A stretch of DNA of 64,000 bases from Idiomarina aquatica (GTDB lineage: Bacteria; Pseudomonadota; Gammaproteobacteria; Enterobacterales; Alteromonadaceae), in the NCBI RefSeq assembly GCF_004362895.1, contig NZ_SNXI01000005.1, positions 146,704 through 210,703 of the forward strand, written 5' to 3'. Numbering within the stretch: position 1 is the stretch's first letter; each line of letters starts with the position of its first letter. Below are positions 1-10,411 of the stretch, in pieces. The position numbers were made by a program, and so were the translations under genes. The notes below the pieces were generated by a model, which searched no databases, was not told the origin of the DNA, and saw only the letters and a program-made list of their open reading frames with translations.

Positions 1-8
1 GTAAAGTC

Positions 9-2189
9 TTAAAAGTTCAACGCGAAGTTGAGTGCCAGATGTCTTTCAGCAGCCTTCAGTCCGCTGATAGCAGGGTTATCGGGCTCGTAACCCTGAACAC
101 TGCTGTAATGCCAATAGTCACGATTAAACACATTAAACAGCCCTATATTTATATCGATATTATTAGCCGGATACCAACTCACTAACCAGTCTACCGTCGC
201 GTAACCCGCGCTTTCATACAAAGGTTCGGCATCACTACTTTCAAGCTCGGGTTGTCCATCATATGCGGTGAGTACCCAACGGCTTTGCCAGTCACCAGAA
301 CCGGGCTTATAACTTAGTTCAAACACGCCATGAGCCGGCGCAACACCGGCTAACTCTCTGCCGCTTCTGTCATCTTCCCCGGTGCTGTAAGAAAGTGCGA
401 CCTGACTTGCCCAGCGAGGGTTCCAATTTTGCTGCCACTCTAGTTCAACTCCTTTGATAGAAACACGATCCCGGTTAACGGATTGAAAAATCAACAACCC
501 CTGCTGCGGATCAACCCCCTGCGGCGCCCGTGACTCGATAAAATCCCTGTAGCTGTTGTCGTAAACGGCTAACTGCCAGCGGCCCTCATCAAAACGTTGT
601 CTAAATCCAGCTTCCAGGCTGTAGCCACGTTCTGCCTTAAGATCAGGATTGGAGATAGCCAACACCCCAAACTGAGGATAATACAAGCCGACATTCACGT
701 CGGCAAAAGGTGGCGCGCGATAGCCTCGAGCGTACTGTGCAAAAACTTCGCTACGCTTGCTACTCTGCCATAATAACCCAAGTTTTGGCAGCCACGCATC
801 CTCGCTTAAATCGGTTACGTCGGCTTGCGGGTAGCGCTCAGCGAACAAAGCATCGGGCTGGTTTTCTAACTCATAGTATTCATAGCGCAGCCCTGGGATT
901 AACGTCACGTTGGGCATTAATTTGGGCATTAATGCAATCTCGTTATGCACGTAAACGCCCAGTTCTCGAACTTCGGTGGTAGGGAAGTCACGTAACGGGA
1001 ATTGTTCACCCAGTAATACTTTTGTGGATTCGGCAGTCTCCAAGTTTAGTTGCTCAGCATCACGTAGATCAGTATACGTTGACTTTAGCCACTCAAAACC
1101 GTAGCCCAATTGTTGATCAACATCACCGATACGCAAGCTACTGGCAAAGTCTGCGCCAACACCATACAGCCGATGTTGGTAGGAAAAATCGCGCTCAATA
1201 AATAATGCGGGATCCGCTGACAGTCGCTGTTCATCCGTGTATTGTTGCGCCTCACTGTTTTGTATGAACAACCGTGACTGCATCGAGTCAGCAAAATCCA
1301 GATCCCGGATGTCATATTCAAGTAATGCGCGCCATTGCTCTCGTTGATCATCAGCCTGCATCGCTGTGGTGTTAGTAAGCCTTCCGGTACCGATGATTGA
1401 TTCAATTTGGGTGTCACGTTCATCATTAAGCGCATCAACACTTAGCTTTATTTCACCAGCGGCTAAACGCGATTCAAAACTCAGTAAAACCGCTTGTTGG
1501 CGATGATGTTGAGGATCAACATGGCGTTCTTCACCATATTGAGCAGCGGCACCTAATAACCAACGATTTCCGTCTTTTTCAGCTGCAACAGCTGTCATCA
1601 GGCGCGCCTGATTTTTATCGCTATCAAAACCGCTACGAAAAACACCGGCAAACGATTCACCCAATAGCAAGTCATCTGCATCCAACAATTCAATCGCAAC
1701 TACACCGCCTAACGCCTTACTGCCATATAGTGTCGATGCCGGGCCACGCAACACCTCGACTTGGTTAACTAAGCCTAATTCAAGCAATCCTCGCCCACTA
1801 TTAGAAAAGCTACCTACAGCAAACTGCTCCGCTACAGGAACCTGGTCGACAATAATTGATGTGCGATTTCCGCCAATGCCACGCACTCTAAAGCCGTCAT
1901 TGCCAAAGCGTGTACTGCTCTCATCAACACTAACACCAACTTGGTAGCGAACCATATCTGCCGCATCAATGACCAGGTTTTGTTGCAACTGTTGCTGATC
2001 AATTATGCTGACAGTTCCTGCAACGTCAGAAACTGCCCGCGGCTGGCGTGTTGCCACCACGGTAATACGCTCAATCGACGCATCATTAACTTGTTGGTTG
2101 TCTGTTTGCTGCGCAAAAACAACGGGGCTAAATAGCCCCGTTGTCACAGCAAACAAAACACCCGCTAAACCCATGTGTTTTTGCTGCAT
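9..2189 (-). CDS. TonB-dependent outer-membrane receptor, heme-receptor type
   Basis: A 726-residue TonB-dependent receptor. A signal peptide ends near the AQQ at residues 25-28, a TonB-box-like ITVVATR segment follows at about 42, the plug includes VEVLRGPASTLYGSKALGG, and the barrel ends in a typical aromatic-rich strand. The barrel has YRAPPF near residue 492 and NPDLKAE near 513, which match the FRAP and NPNL boxes of heme/hemoglobin receptors such as HutA and HemR. No histidine lies between these boxes, where HemR-type receptors carry an essential one, so the ligand may not be ordinary heme. The start lies 3 nt after the nirS stop, so the two genes should be co-transcribed and perhaps translationally coupled. 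The receptor class is secure; the ligand is inference. Confidence 0.85.
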   Translation of the reverse strand: MQQKHMGLAGVLFAVTTGLFSPVVFAQQTDNQQVNDASIERITVVATRQPRAVSDVAGTVSIIDQQQLQQNLVIDAADMVRYQVGVSVDESSTRFGNDGFRVRGIGGNRTSIIVDQVPVAEQFAVGSFSNSGRGLLELGLVNQVEVLRGPASTLYGSKALGGVVAIELLDADDLLLGESFAGVFRSGFDSDKNQARLMTAVAAEKDGNRWLLGAAAQYGEERHVDPQHHRQQAVLLSFESRLAAGEIKLSVDALNDERDTQIESIIGTGRLTNTTAMQADDQREQWRALLEYDIRDLDFADSMQSRLFIQNSEAQQYTDEQRLSADPALFIERDFSYQHRLYGVGADFASSLRIGDVDQQLGYGFEWLKSTYTDLRDAEQLNLETAESTKVLLGEQFPLRDFPTTEVRELGVYVHNEIALMPKLMPNVTLIPGLRYEYYELENQPDALFAERYPQADVTDLSEDAWLPKLGLLWQSSKRSEVFAQYARGYRAPPFADVNVGLYYPQFGVLAISNPDLKAERGYSLEAGFRQRFDEGRWQLAVYDNSYRDFIESRAPQGVDPQQGLLIFQSVNRDRVSIKGVELEWQQNWNPRWASQVALSYSTGEDDRSGRELAGVAPAHGVFELSYKPGSGDWQSRWVLTAYDGQPELESSDAEPLYESAGYATVDWLVSWYPANNIDINIGLFNVFNRDYWHYSSVQGYEPDNPAISGLKAAERHLALNFALNF

Positions 2190-2192
2190 CGT

Positions 2193-4334
<2,142 letters not shown>

Positions 4335-4390
4335 TTAGGCGACTTTTTATTCTTTAGCTATTAACTAAAGTGAGTGTTTTCAGGTTCTTA

Positions 4391-4416
4391 TGTGATATCC
4401 ACAAGTGGGTATCACA
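4391..4416. promoter_or_regulatory. 26-bp near-perfect palindrome upstream of nirS
   Basis: Two 12-bp arms, TGTGATATCCAC and GTGGGTATCACA, flank a central AA, with one mismatch pair. It lies about 120 bp upstream of the nirS start and overlaps the stop codon of the preceding MBL gene. With no T-tract it looks more like an operator than a Rho-independent terminator. The half-site spacing is wrong for CRP. A smaller inverted repeat, CTTTAG/CTAAAG, lies nearer nirS at 4352..4370. Which protein binds is unknown. Confidence 0.45.
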
Positions 4417-5770
4417 GGTGATAAACGCCCTGATAGTCCGCAATGTCGACGTCAAAGTTAGTTGTCTGCGACAAGTGATCACGAAACGCTTCCATCGCGT
4501 CAGGTTCGCCATGAACCAATTGAATCGGCGTGTCAGCACGCAATTCAGATGCTTTCAGCCAGTCTGTGAGTTCACTGTAGTCAGCATGCCCTGACAAGCC
4601 GTCAAGTTGCCGCACACGTGCTTTAACCGGCAGCCAGCTGCCATGAACCTTGATTGATTCCACACCTTGCAACATTTTCGCACCGCGTGTGCCACCAGCC
4701 TGATGCCCACTAAATAATACGGTAGCGCGGTGGTCCGCAAGCCAGCGCTTAAAGTGATGCAAAATACGCCCACCGGTGGCCATGCCGCTACCGGCAATAA
4801 TAATATGTGGGCCATTTTGCGATGCGATAGCCTTTGACTCATCGACACTGCGCGTATAGATAACGGTGTTAAAAGCACGTTGACAGTCATCATTGCTTAA
4901 ACGATGAAGCTTATGGTGACGCCGATAAATTTCGGTCACGTTAATGGCCATTGGCGAGTCAAGAAAAATAGGTTGTTTCGGAACCCGTCCTTCTGCCATC
5001 AATTTAACTAATAAGTGTTGCATCAGCTGCGCACGGCCAACAGAGAAAGCTGGTATCATCAGCACCCCGCCGCCCGATGCGCATTCGTTAACAACTTCAG
5101 CCAGCTGCTGCTCAGCACTGTCTGTCGCTTCGTGACGGCGATCACCGTAAGTCGATTCAAGTAATAACAAATCAACGGCGGGTAGTTTTTCGGCAGGATA
5201 CATCATGATGTCGTTGGGCCGGCCTATATCACCGGAAAAGGCCACCCGTTTACCTTCGGCCTCGATAATAACGCTGGCTGCACCCAAAATATGCCCGGCC
5301 GGTTGCAAGGTAACCTGGATATCACCAATCGCAAATTGCTGATGGAACTCAACACTTTGAAAGAGTTTTATACTGGCATTGGCTGTTGCTTCGTCATATA
5401 GCGGTTGTGGATCTTTATGCTTACTCAAGCCGTGCTTACCCAGGAACTTGGCATCTTCTTCCTGAATTCGACCACTGTCAGCCAACATTATCTGGCAAAG
5501 TTCGGTGGTCGCTTGATGCGCAAACACAGGGCCCCGGTAGCCTTCTTTATAGAGTACCGGGACAAAGCCGGAATGGTCGAGATGCGCATGCGTTAGCACC
5601 ACACCGTCGACGTGGTTTATGCCCATCGGCAAAGGCTGCCAATTGCGTTTGCGCAGCCATTTATAGCCCTGAAATAACCCACAATCGACTAAAATACGTG
5701 TGTTTTCGGTCTCGACTAAATACTTGGAGCCGGAGACTGTTTCTGTACCACCTAAAAAAATGATTTTCAT
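4412..5770 (-). CDS. MBL-fold beta-CASP RNA-processing exonuclease-like protein
   Basis: A 452-residue cytosolic metallo-hydrolase. The metallo-beta-lactamase core carries HAHLDH at 61-66, then PAGHILGA and FSGDIG as further metal-ligand motifs. A beta-CASP segment (SVGRAQ, IFLDSPMA, SGMATGG) and a C-terminal RMMBL-type segment (GLSGHADYSEL, LVHGEPDA) follow. This is the architecture of CPSF-73/Ysh1-like bacterial proteins, which are predicted RNA endo- or exonucleases. The start at 5770 is backed by GGAGG about 6 nt upstream. It lies just downstream of the M14 peptidase gene on the same strand (27-nt gap) and may share its transcript. Substrate unknown. Confidence 0.88.
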   Translation of the reverse strand: MKIIFLGGTETVSGSKYLVETENTRILVDCGLFQGYKWLRKRNWQPLPMGINHVDGVVLTHAHLDHSGFVPVLYKEGYRGPVFAHQATTELCQIMLADSGRIQEEDAKFLGKHGLSKHKDPQPLYDEATANASIKLFQSVEFHQQFAIGDIQVTLQPAGHILGAASVIIEAEGKRVAFSGDIGRPNDIMMYPAEKLPAVDLLLLESTYGDRRHEATDSAEQQLAEVVNECASGGGVLMIPAFSVGRAQLMQHLLVKLMAEGRVPKQPIFLDSPMAINVTEIYRRHHKLHRLSNDDCQRAFNTVIYTRSVDESKAIASQNGPHIIIAGSGMATGGRILHHFKRWLADHRATVLFSGHQAGGTRGAKMLQGVESIKVHGSWLPVKARVRQLDGLSGHADYSELTDWLKASELRADTPIQLVHGEPDAMEAFRDHLSQTTNFDVDIADYQGVYHL

Positions 5771-5797
5771 AACCGGCCTCCTCAGCCTATTTGCGAC

Positions 5798-6712
5798 CTA
5801 CTGTAAAAACTTTAACCCGCCAACTACGGCTGCAACTTGCGCCTGATTGCATTCTTGCGGAGTAGCACGGGCGCTATCAGGATAAACCTCAGTGGTGGTG
5901 GTATACATGGCATTGGTCATGCTAATGCATAAACCTAAGGAATTAACCGGAAAGCTGATTAAGCCCTCGGTATCAACCGTTGCATCAATCAGTTTGCCAT
6001 CCTCATCGGCATCAGCAATGTGCGTTACCTGCCGGACTTCGTTTAAAACCGCTTGCTGAAAGTCCAATTGCAGGTTTTCTGAATCACCCACCAGGTAAAA
6101 ACCATCCGGAATATTCCAGTTCGTATTGACTTCGCCCTCGCGTGCCGCTTTAGCAGGACGAAACTCTGAGTTATCGCTGTCAGTAGTTTCATGTAAGTCG
6201 ATATGCACAAGAATATCAATGTCTGCTTGTTCCAAATGTTCCATGACCAGTGCACATTCTTGCGCCGGACTGTCATCAATAAACGAGCGATTTGGATCGA
6301 CGGCATCAGGGTTCCAGCGATTAATGGTTTCGTATCCCCACGGACTCAAGCAGGGAAACACCACAAAATTAAAGTGCTCGCTGTAGTTTTCCAATTCGGT
6401 ATCGATAAACTGTAAAGCGCCCTGTACACCACTGGTTTCGTAACCGTGCACACCGCCAGTCACTAACACCGTTGGGTTTTCGCTATTCCAGTTTTTATTA
6501 CGCACCACAAACAATGGATACTGCCCTACCGAGTACTCCAGGCTGCCATATTGTTGAATATCAAAGCGTGGCGCCATGGCCTCCAGCTTTGTCAGTACCT
6601 GCTCGCGATAATCGCGTTTTTTAGTTTGTGCTTGCAACCACTGCATCTTTTCTTCTTCACCCCAGGGCTTGCCTGGCGTACCAATAGGATAAATACGGTT
6701 TTGCTCGGTCAT
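5798..6712 (-). CDS. M14-family zinc carboxypeptidase-like protein
   Basis: About 304 residues. Zinc-binding HxxE is seen in GGVHGYETSG, followed by the substrate-binding NRW...DPNRSF stretch, the third zinc ligand in HIDLHET, and a late TTEVYPD with the likely catalytic Glu. This is the M14 carboxypeptidase / succinylglutamate-desuccinylase-like fold. There is no signal peptide, so it should be cytosolic. A GTG at 6718 is possible, but it overlaps the AAGGAG ribosome-binding site, so ATG 6712 is the better start. Likely co-transcribed with the following MBL gene. The exact substrate (peptide, gamma-glutamyl amide or acyl amino acid) cannot be told from sequence. Confidence 0.82.
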   Translation of the reverse strand: MTEQNRIYPIGTPGKPWGEEEKMQWLQAQTKKRDYREQVLTKLEAMAPRFDIQQYGSLEYSVGQYPLFVVRNKNWNSENPTVLVTGGVHGYETSGVQGALQFIDTELENYSEHFNFVVFPCLSPWGYETINRWNPDAVDPNRSFIDDSPAQECALVMEHLEQADIDILVHIDLHETTDSDNSEFRPAKAAREGEVNTNWNIPDGFYLVGDSENLQLDFQQAVLNEVRQVTHIADADEDGKLIDATVDTEGLISFPVNSLGLCISMTNAMYTTTTEVYPDSARATPQECNQAQVAAVVGGLKFLQ

Positions 6713-6855
6713 GTTCACTCCTTATTCAACAACGTTAGCATGCTACCAGACTAACATAAATCACCTTGGTGATAGCGATATTTAGCTGCTTAAGGTACTA
6801 TGCCAAGATCTGATTATCCTTGTTTCTTTCAGCTGCAAAGAGATCCTCGAATCCA

Positions 6856-8037
6856 ATGTCGTATTCCAGATTGCAAATTTACACTGCAATATTCGCCATG
6901 TCCATCGGTACGTTCGCTATTGGTATTGGCGAATTTGTAATGATGGGATTGTTGCCCAACATCGGCGCTGATTTCGGCACCTCATCCCAGCAAACCGGGC
7001 ATTTAATCAGTCTTTACGCGCTCGGTGTTGTGGTTGGCGCGCCAGTAATCACGCTGTTGTTTTCCCGGCTTGCCAAAAAGCCGCTGCTAATTGCCTTAAT
7101 GAGCCTGTACGCCGTCAGTAACATCGCCAGCGCTTACGCCGAAAGCTTTACGCAATTGCAGTGGTTACGCTTTATTAGCGGTTTGCCACACGGTGCCTAC
7201 GGCGGCATCGTATGCCTGTTAGCAGCCGCAATGGTCAGAAAAGATCAGCGCGGTATGGCAGTGACTCTGGTGATGATGGGATTAACCATTGCCATTTTAG
7301 TCGGCAACCCACTGGCAACCTGGTTTGGTCAACTGCTCGACTGGCGTGTTGTATACCAGGGCGTCGGTATGACCGCACTGGCCGCTGCGATGCTAATTGT
7401 TGTGGCCGTGCCCGCTATCAATGCCGGCGAGTCCACGCGCACGCGAACTGAGTTAACTGCGCTAAAAAATAAACAAGTGCTGCTAACTCTGGCTATTGGC
7501 AGTATTGGCTTTGGCGGCATGTTTTCCGTATTGAGCTATTTGGCCCCCACCTTGTTAGAAGCGACTCAGGTTAACCAAGGCTGGATACCTATCGCTTTGC
7601 TCATTTACGGCGTGGGTTCTTTTGTTGGCAGTTTAGTCGGCGGCTGGGCTACTGACGTCAATATGAAGTGGGCTATTGGCGGTGCGCTCGCCTGGGCAAC
7701 CGTGGTGCTGTTTATTTTTCCGTTCAGCATCAATGAGCTGGTAACCATTTTGCCGATGGTATTCTTACTGGGCACCACCGCTGCACTCGTACCCACCTTG
7801 CAGGTCCGGCTAATGGATGTTGCCGGACAAGCGCAAACTCTGGCGGCGTCACTTAACCATGCTGCATTTAATATCGCCAATGGCGTGGGCGCCTATTTAG
7901 GCGGCCTCGCCATTGTATCGCCATTGCAGTGGCAGGGTACCGGATGGGTCGGTTGTCTGCTGGCAGCAACCGGTTTGCTGGTATTTTTTGTCACTAAACA
8001 TCACAGCCGTAAAGTTAATTACGCCGAAAGCCTTTAA
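6856..8037 (+). CDS. MFS transporter, AraJ/sugar-efflux type
   Basis: About 393 residues with 12 predicted membrane helices. The first reads TIGEF-like (GTFAIGIGEFVMMGLLPNIG), typical of the AraJ / drug-H+ antiporter-1 group. FSRLAKKPLL after helix 2 is the usual loop 2-3 position. An upstream TTG at 6820 would add 12 polar residues; ATG 6856 starts just before the first hydrophobic helix and is preferred, though its ribosome-binding site is weak (AGAG). It is transcribed alone, convergent with the small DUF3149 gene two bases downstream. Likely effluxes sugars, arabinose-like compounds or drugs; substrate unproven. Confidence 0.85.
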   Translation: MSYSRLQIYTAIFAMSIGTFAIGIGEFVMMGLLPNIGADFGTSSQQTGHLISLYALGVVVGAPVITLLFSRLAKKPLLIALMSLYAVSNIASAYAESFTQLQWLRFISGLPHGAYGGIVCLLAAAMVRKDQRGMAVTLVMMGLTIAILVGNPLATWFGQLLDWRVVYQGVGMTALAAAMLIVVAVPAINAGESTRTRTELTALKNKQVLLTLAIGSIGFGGMFSVLSYLAPTLLEATQVNQGWIPIALLIYGVGSFVGSLVGGWATDVNMKWAIGGALAWATVVLFIFPFSINELVTILPMVFLLGTTAALVPTLQVRLMDVAGQAQTLAASLNHAAFNIANGVGAYLGGLAIVSPLQWQGTGWVGCLLAATGLLVFFVTKHHSRKVNYAESL

Positions 8038-8039
8038 AA

Positions 8040-8186
8040 TTACGAGTGCCGCTGTTTATTTTCTGCGGCAACCATTTTCTTATAAAAGAAAATAGCGTAA
8101 AAAATACATAGGCCAATAACGATTCCAAGGCCCACAAAAGAGATAAAGATTACCGGGTCTTTAAAAAATTCCTGCCATAAGCTCAT
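8040..8186 (-). CDS. Small DUF3149-type membrane protein (48 aa)
   Basis: A short gene of 48 codons: MSLWQEFFKDPV, then one membrane helix of about 22 residues, then FFYKKMVAAENKQ and a basic tail. An amphipathic N-terminus ending in DPV, one helix, and a K-K-M end match the DUF3149 family of tiny inner-membrane proteins as I recall it. AAGGAG sits 8 nt before the ATG, strong support for translation. It stops two bases from the end of the MFS gene (convergent). Function unknown. Confidence 0.75.
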   Translation of the reverse strand: MSLWQEFFKDPVIFISFVGLGIVIGLCIFYAIFFYKKMVAAENKQRHS

Positions 8187-8274
8187 GACGGTACTCCTTG
8201 TAAATTACCCTATTGAGTTTATGGTTTTAGTTTATAAAACTTACTCACTTAACCAATTGATATGGATCAATCTT

Positions 8275-8475
8275 ATGAGCGAACAGAAACCCAGTGAAAC
8301 CGACCCTATGGGCGTTGCTATTGGTGTTGGCGTGGCCGTCGGCACGGCCATTGGCGTGGTGATGGATCAAATTGCTTTGGGTGTCGCGCTGGGCATAGCT
8401 TTTGGTGTGGCTTATGGGGCTACCCTGAAGCGCAAACAAAGTACAGAAAAGGCTAAGGATAACAACGACGATTAA
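8275..8475 (+). CDS. Small glycine-zipper membrane protein
   Basis: About 66 residues. From MSEQKPSETDP the protein runs into alternating G/A/V repeats (GVAIGVGVAVGTAIGVV, then ALGVALGIAFGVAYGA) forming two glycine-zipper helices, and ends in a charged KRKQSTEKAKDNNDD tail. An upstream ATG at 8185 gives an unlikely leader overlapping the DUF3149 start. ATG 8275 is chosen because the acidic polar N-terminus directly precedes the helices. Its 3' end overlaps the convergent mscS-like gene by 4 nt. Not assigned to a family of known function. Confidence 0.6.
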   Translation: MSEQKPSETDPMGVAIGVGVAVGTAIGVVMDQIALGVALGIAFGVAYGATLKRKQSTEKAKDNNDD

Positions 8476-9338
8476 GTTGTCGGAATAATTCGGCTAAAAT
8501 CATTAGCACTAAAAACATCGCTGAGAATACTTTGTTCGAGCCAATTGCGCCCTTCTGCCCGGGTGGGCACACGTACTACCAAAGTAATGTCTTCCGGGTC
8601 CTCAACCTGCAATGTTACCCGTGGTTCAACTGCCGGAGTATCCAGGCCGGTACGGTAACTAATGCGGTCAAAATGTCGTTTTACGTCGGCAATATAGTCT
8701 TTACAGTAAGCCTGTGACACTCGCAGCAACTCCTGCTGTGCAAGCTGCCAGTTATCGGTTCGCTTAAAAGGGACGGTAAAGGTATGCAGCACATAGTCTT
8801 TACTGTAGCTTTCGTTAATCACCGGCTCCGTAGCAAATAAAGAGTTGGGAATAACAATCATGCGACCACTGCGCTGTTGCATGTATTTACCCGGCCCAAC
8901 CTCTAAAATCGTAGTCGTTAACAGGTTTTGGTCAATCACATCGCCGCGATATTCTTTTATTTGAATACGATCGCCTAAATGAAACGCGTGCGCGCCGCCT
9001 TTAATCAAAGTACCACTAATACAAATAATCAGCTCTTTGGTCGCGATAACCAAAGCCACCGCAATCGCAACCAATGACAACGCAAAGGTTCTGAGTTCAT
9101 TACTCCAAATCATGAACAGCCCGAACAACAGCACCAACAATAGCCCATTCCTTAACTGCACCAGCCAGCGGCGGCGTAAATCACTGGAATTGACGTTACG
9201 GCGAATAAAGCGGCGCAATACCCAGCGTGCAAACACCACTACAGCGATTAAAACCGATGTACTGAGTAATAGTCGTAAAAGGGAATCTGAAGCCTGAAGT
9301 TGCTCCACAATTTGGTTAACGATTTGCTGTAAGTTCAT
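8472..9338 (-). CDS. MscS-family mechanosensitive channel
   Basis: A 288-residue inner-membrane protein. Three hydrophobic helices (about 22-42, 64-82, 84-112) precede the MscS beta domain (FHLGDRIQIKEYRGDVIDQNLLTTTILEV) and an alpha/beta C-terminal domain. IPNSLF marks the end of the beta domain. The pore helix is less Gly/Ala-rich than in E. coli MscS and reads LVIATKELIICISGTLI. Role: release of osmolytes on hypo-osmotic shock, by family. Convergent with the glycine-zipper gene (4-nt overlap). Confidence 0.85.
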   Translation of the reverse strand: MNLQQIVNQIVEQLQASDSLLRLLLSTSVLIAVVVFARWVLRRFIRRNVNSSDLRRRWLVQLRNGLLLVLLFGLFMIWSNELRTFALSLVAIAVALVIATKELIICISGTLIKGGAHAFHLGDRIQIKEYRGDVIDQNLLTTTILEVGPGKYMQQRSGRMIVIPNSLFATEPVINESYSKDYVLHTFTVPFKRTDNWQLAQQELLRVSQAYCKDYIADVKRHFDRISYRTGLDTPAVEPRVTLQVEDPEDITLVVRVPTRAEGRNWLEQSILSDVFSANDFSRIIPTT

Positions 9339-9429
9339 GACTCTCTAAGTAAATTGTCGTAAAGATGGTGGCGAATTCAATGACTTGAACTATAGTTTTT
9401 ATTGGGTTTCAAGGAAAGGAGAATTTATA

Positions 9430-9816
9430 ATGAAAAAGATGACTTTAGCGACAGCGACGTTATTGGGTTTATTTACTATCGCCGGTTGTAGTCAGGAATC
9501 TGCTGACAGCAAAACCGAAGATGCAATGGATTCGGCGTCACAGGCTGCCGAGGATATGGGCGAAGCGGCAAAAGCACAAATGGAGCAAGCTGGTGACTAC
9601 CTTAGCGATGCGCAAATTACTGCAAAAGTTAAAACCGCACTGTTCGATAACGGTGGTATTGACAGCGCCAACGTATCGGTAGAAACGCGTGACGGTACGG
9701 TCTACCTATCCGGCACGCTTGCCAGTGATAACGATGTAGAAACCGCGGGGCAACTGGCCGCGGGAGTTGAGGGTGTTGAGGACGTCGAAAACGATATTGT
9801 TGTCGGCGGTAATTAA
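9430..9816 (+). CDS. BON-domain lipoprotein
   Basis: About 128 residues. The signal peptide ends in a lipobox, FTIAGC, so the mature protein is lipidated. An Asp/Glu/Ala-rich helical linker (DAMDSASQAAEDMGEAA) leads to a single BON domain (DAQITAKVKTALFDNGGIDS to VEDVENDIVVGG). BON domains bind phospholipid and occur in OsmY-like envelope-stress proteins. The start is ATG 9430, with AAGGAG about 10 nt upstream; an upstream in-frame ATG at 9385 is rejected because it would bury the signal peptide. Single-gene unit. Confidence 0.88.
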   Translation: MKKMTLATATLLGLFTIAGCSQESADSKTEDAMDSASQAAEDMGEAAKAQMEQAGDYLSDAQITAKVKTALFDNGGIDSANVSVETRDGTVYLSGTLASDNDVETAGQLAAGVEGVEDVENDIVVGGN

Positions 9817-9833
9817 GACGAGTAATAGCTGTT

Positions 9834-10346
9834 TTAGCGAGCCAGCATCAGTCTGGCTCGCATGCCTAACGACGTGGTTAGCCCGGTCGTTACTGACTGA
9901 ACCTCACCATCACGAATAATCAGTATGGTCGGTGTTACCGACACGCCCCAGCGCCTCGCCAGCACACCGGTTTGGTCATTAACCGTGGCAAACTCATAAC
10001 CTTTTTGTTGCGCAATTTGCATAACTTTTTCGTCAGCACCGGAAGAAAAAGCCACAGTAACAACGTCGTAATCCTCCGCAATACCATCAACCATCGGTGA
10101 AACAACCGTGCAATAAGGGCACCAGGTCGCCCAAAAATAGACCAACACAGGCGCTTCCTTTGAGCGTTCAATAATATCGACGGTGTCGCCCTGCAATGTC
10201 CTCAATGTGGTGCTTTGCTCAGGGACTGTGGTCTCTATATCTGCAGAGCGGTACCAGTCGACAAGCATCGCGATAATAAATATCGCAACAAAATAACCCA
10301 CCGTTTTAGCGATGCGTTTAGCCCATACTGAATTTTTAAAGGCCAC
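9834..10346 (-). CDS. Membrane-anchored thioredoxin-like protein (ScsD/DsbE type)
   Basis: About 170 residues. One N-terminal signal-anchor helix (VGYFVAIFIIAMLVDWY) precedes a periplasmic thioredoxin fold with the active site WCPYC and the cis-proline SVTPTIL. WCPYC in a short anchored protein fits the ScsD / protein-disulfide-oxidoreductase group. Predicted role: thiol-disulfide exchange in the periplasm. GTG 10346 is the chosen start because GGAG lies 6 nt before it; a TTG at 10358 is the alternative. No obvious partner gene (such as ScsB or DsbD) is adjacent. Confidence 0.8.
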   Translation of the reverse strand: MAFKNSVWAKRIAKTVGYFVAIFIIAMLVDWYRSADIETTVPEQSTTLRTLQGDTVDIIERSKEAPVLVYFWATWCPYCTVVSPMVDGIAEDYDVVTVAFSSGADEKVMQIAQQKGYEFATVNDQTGVLARRWGVSVTPTILIIRDGEVQSVTTGLTTSLGMRARLMLAR

Positions 10347-10411
10347 AAACAACTCCAACTACCTGTAGTGCACTTGTTGTGGCCCAGCTTATCACTAATT
10401 AACGATCTGTT

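Noticed and set aside
4391..4416. CRP site
   Set aside because: TGTGA and TCACA half-sites are 16 bp apart, not 6, so the CRP consensus is not met.
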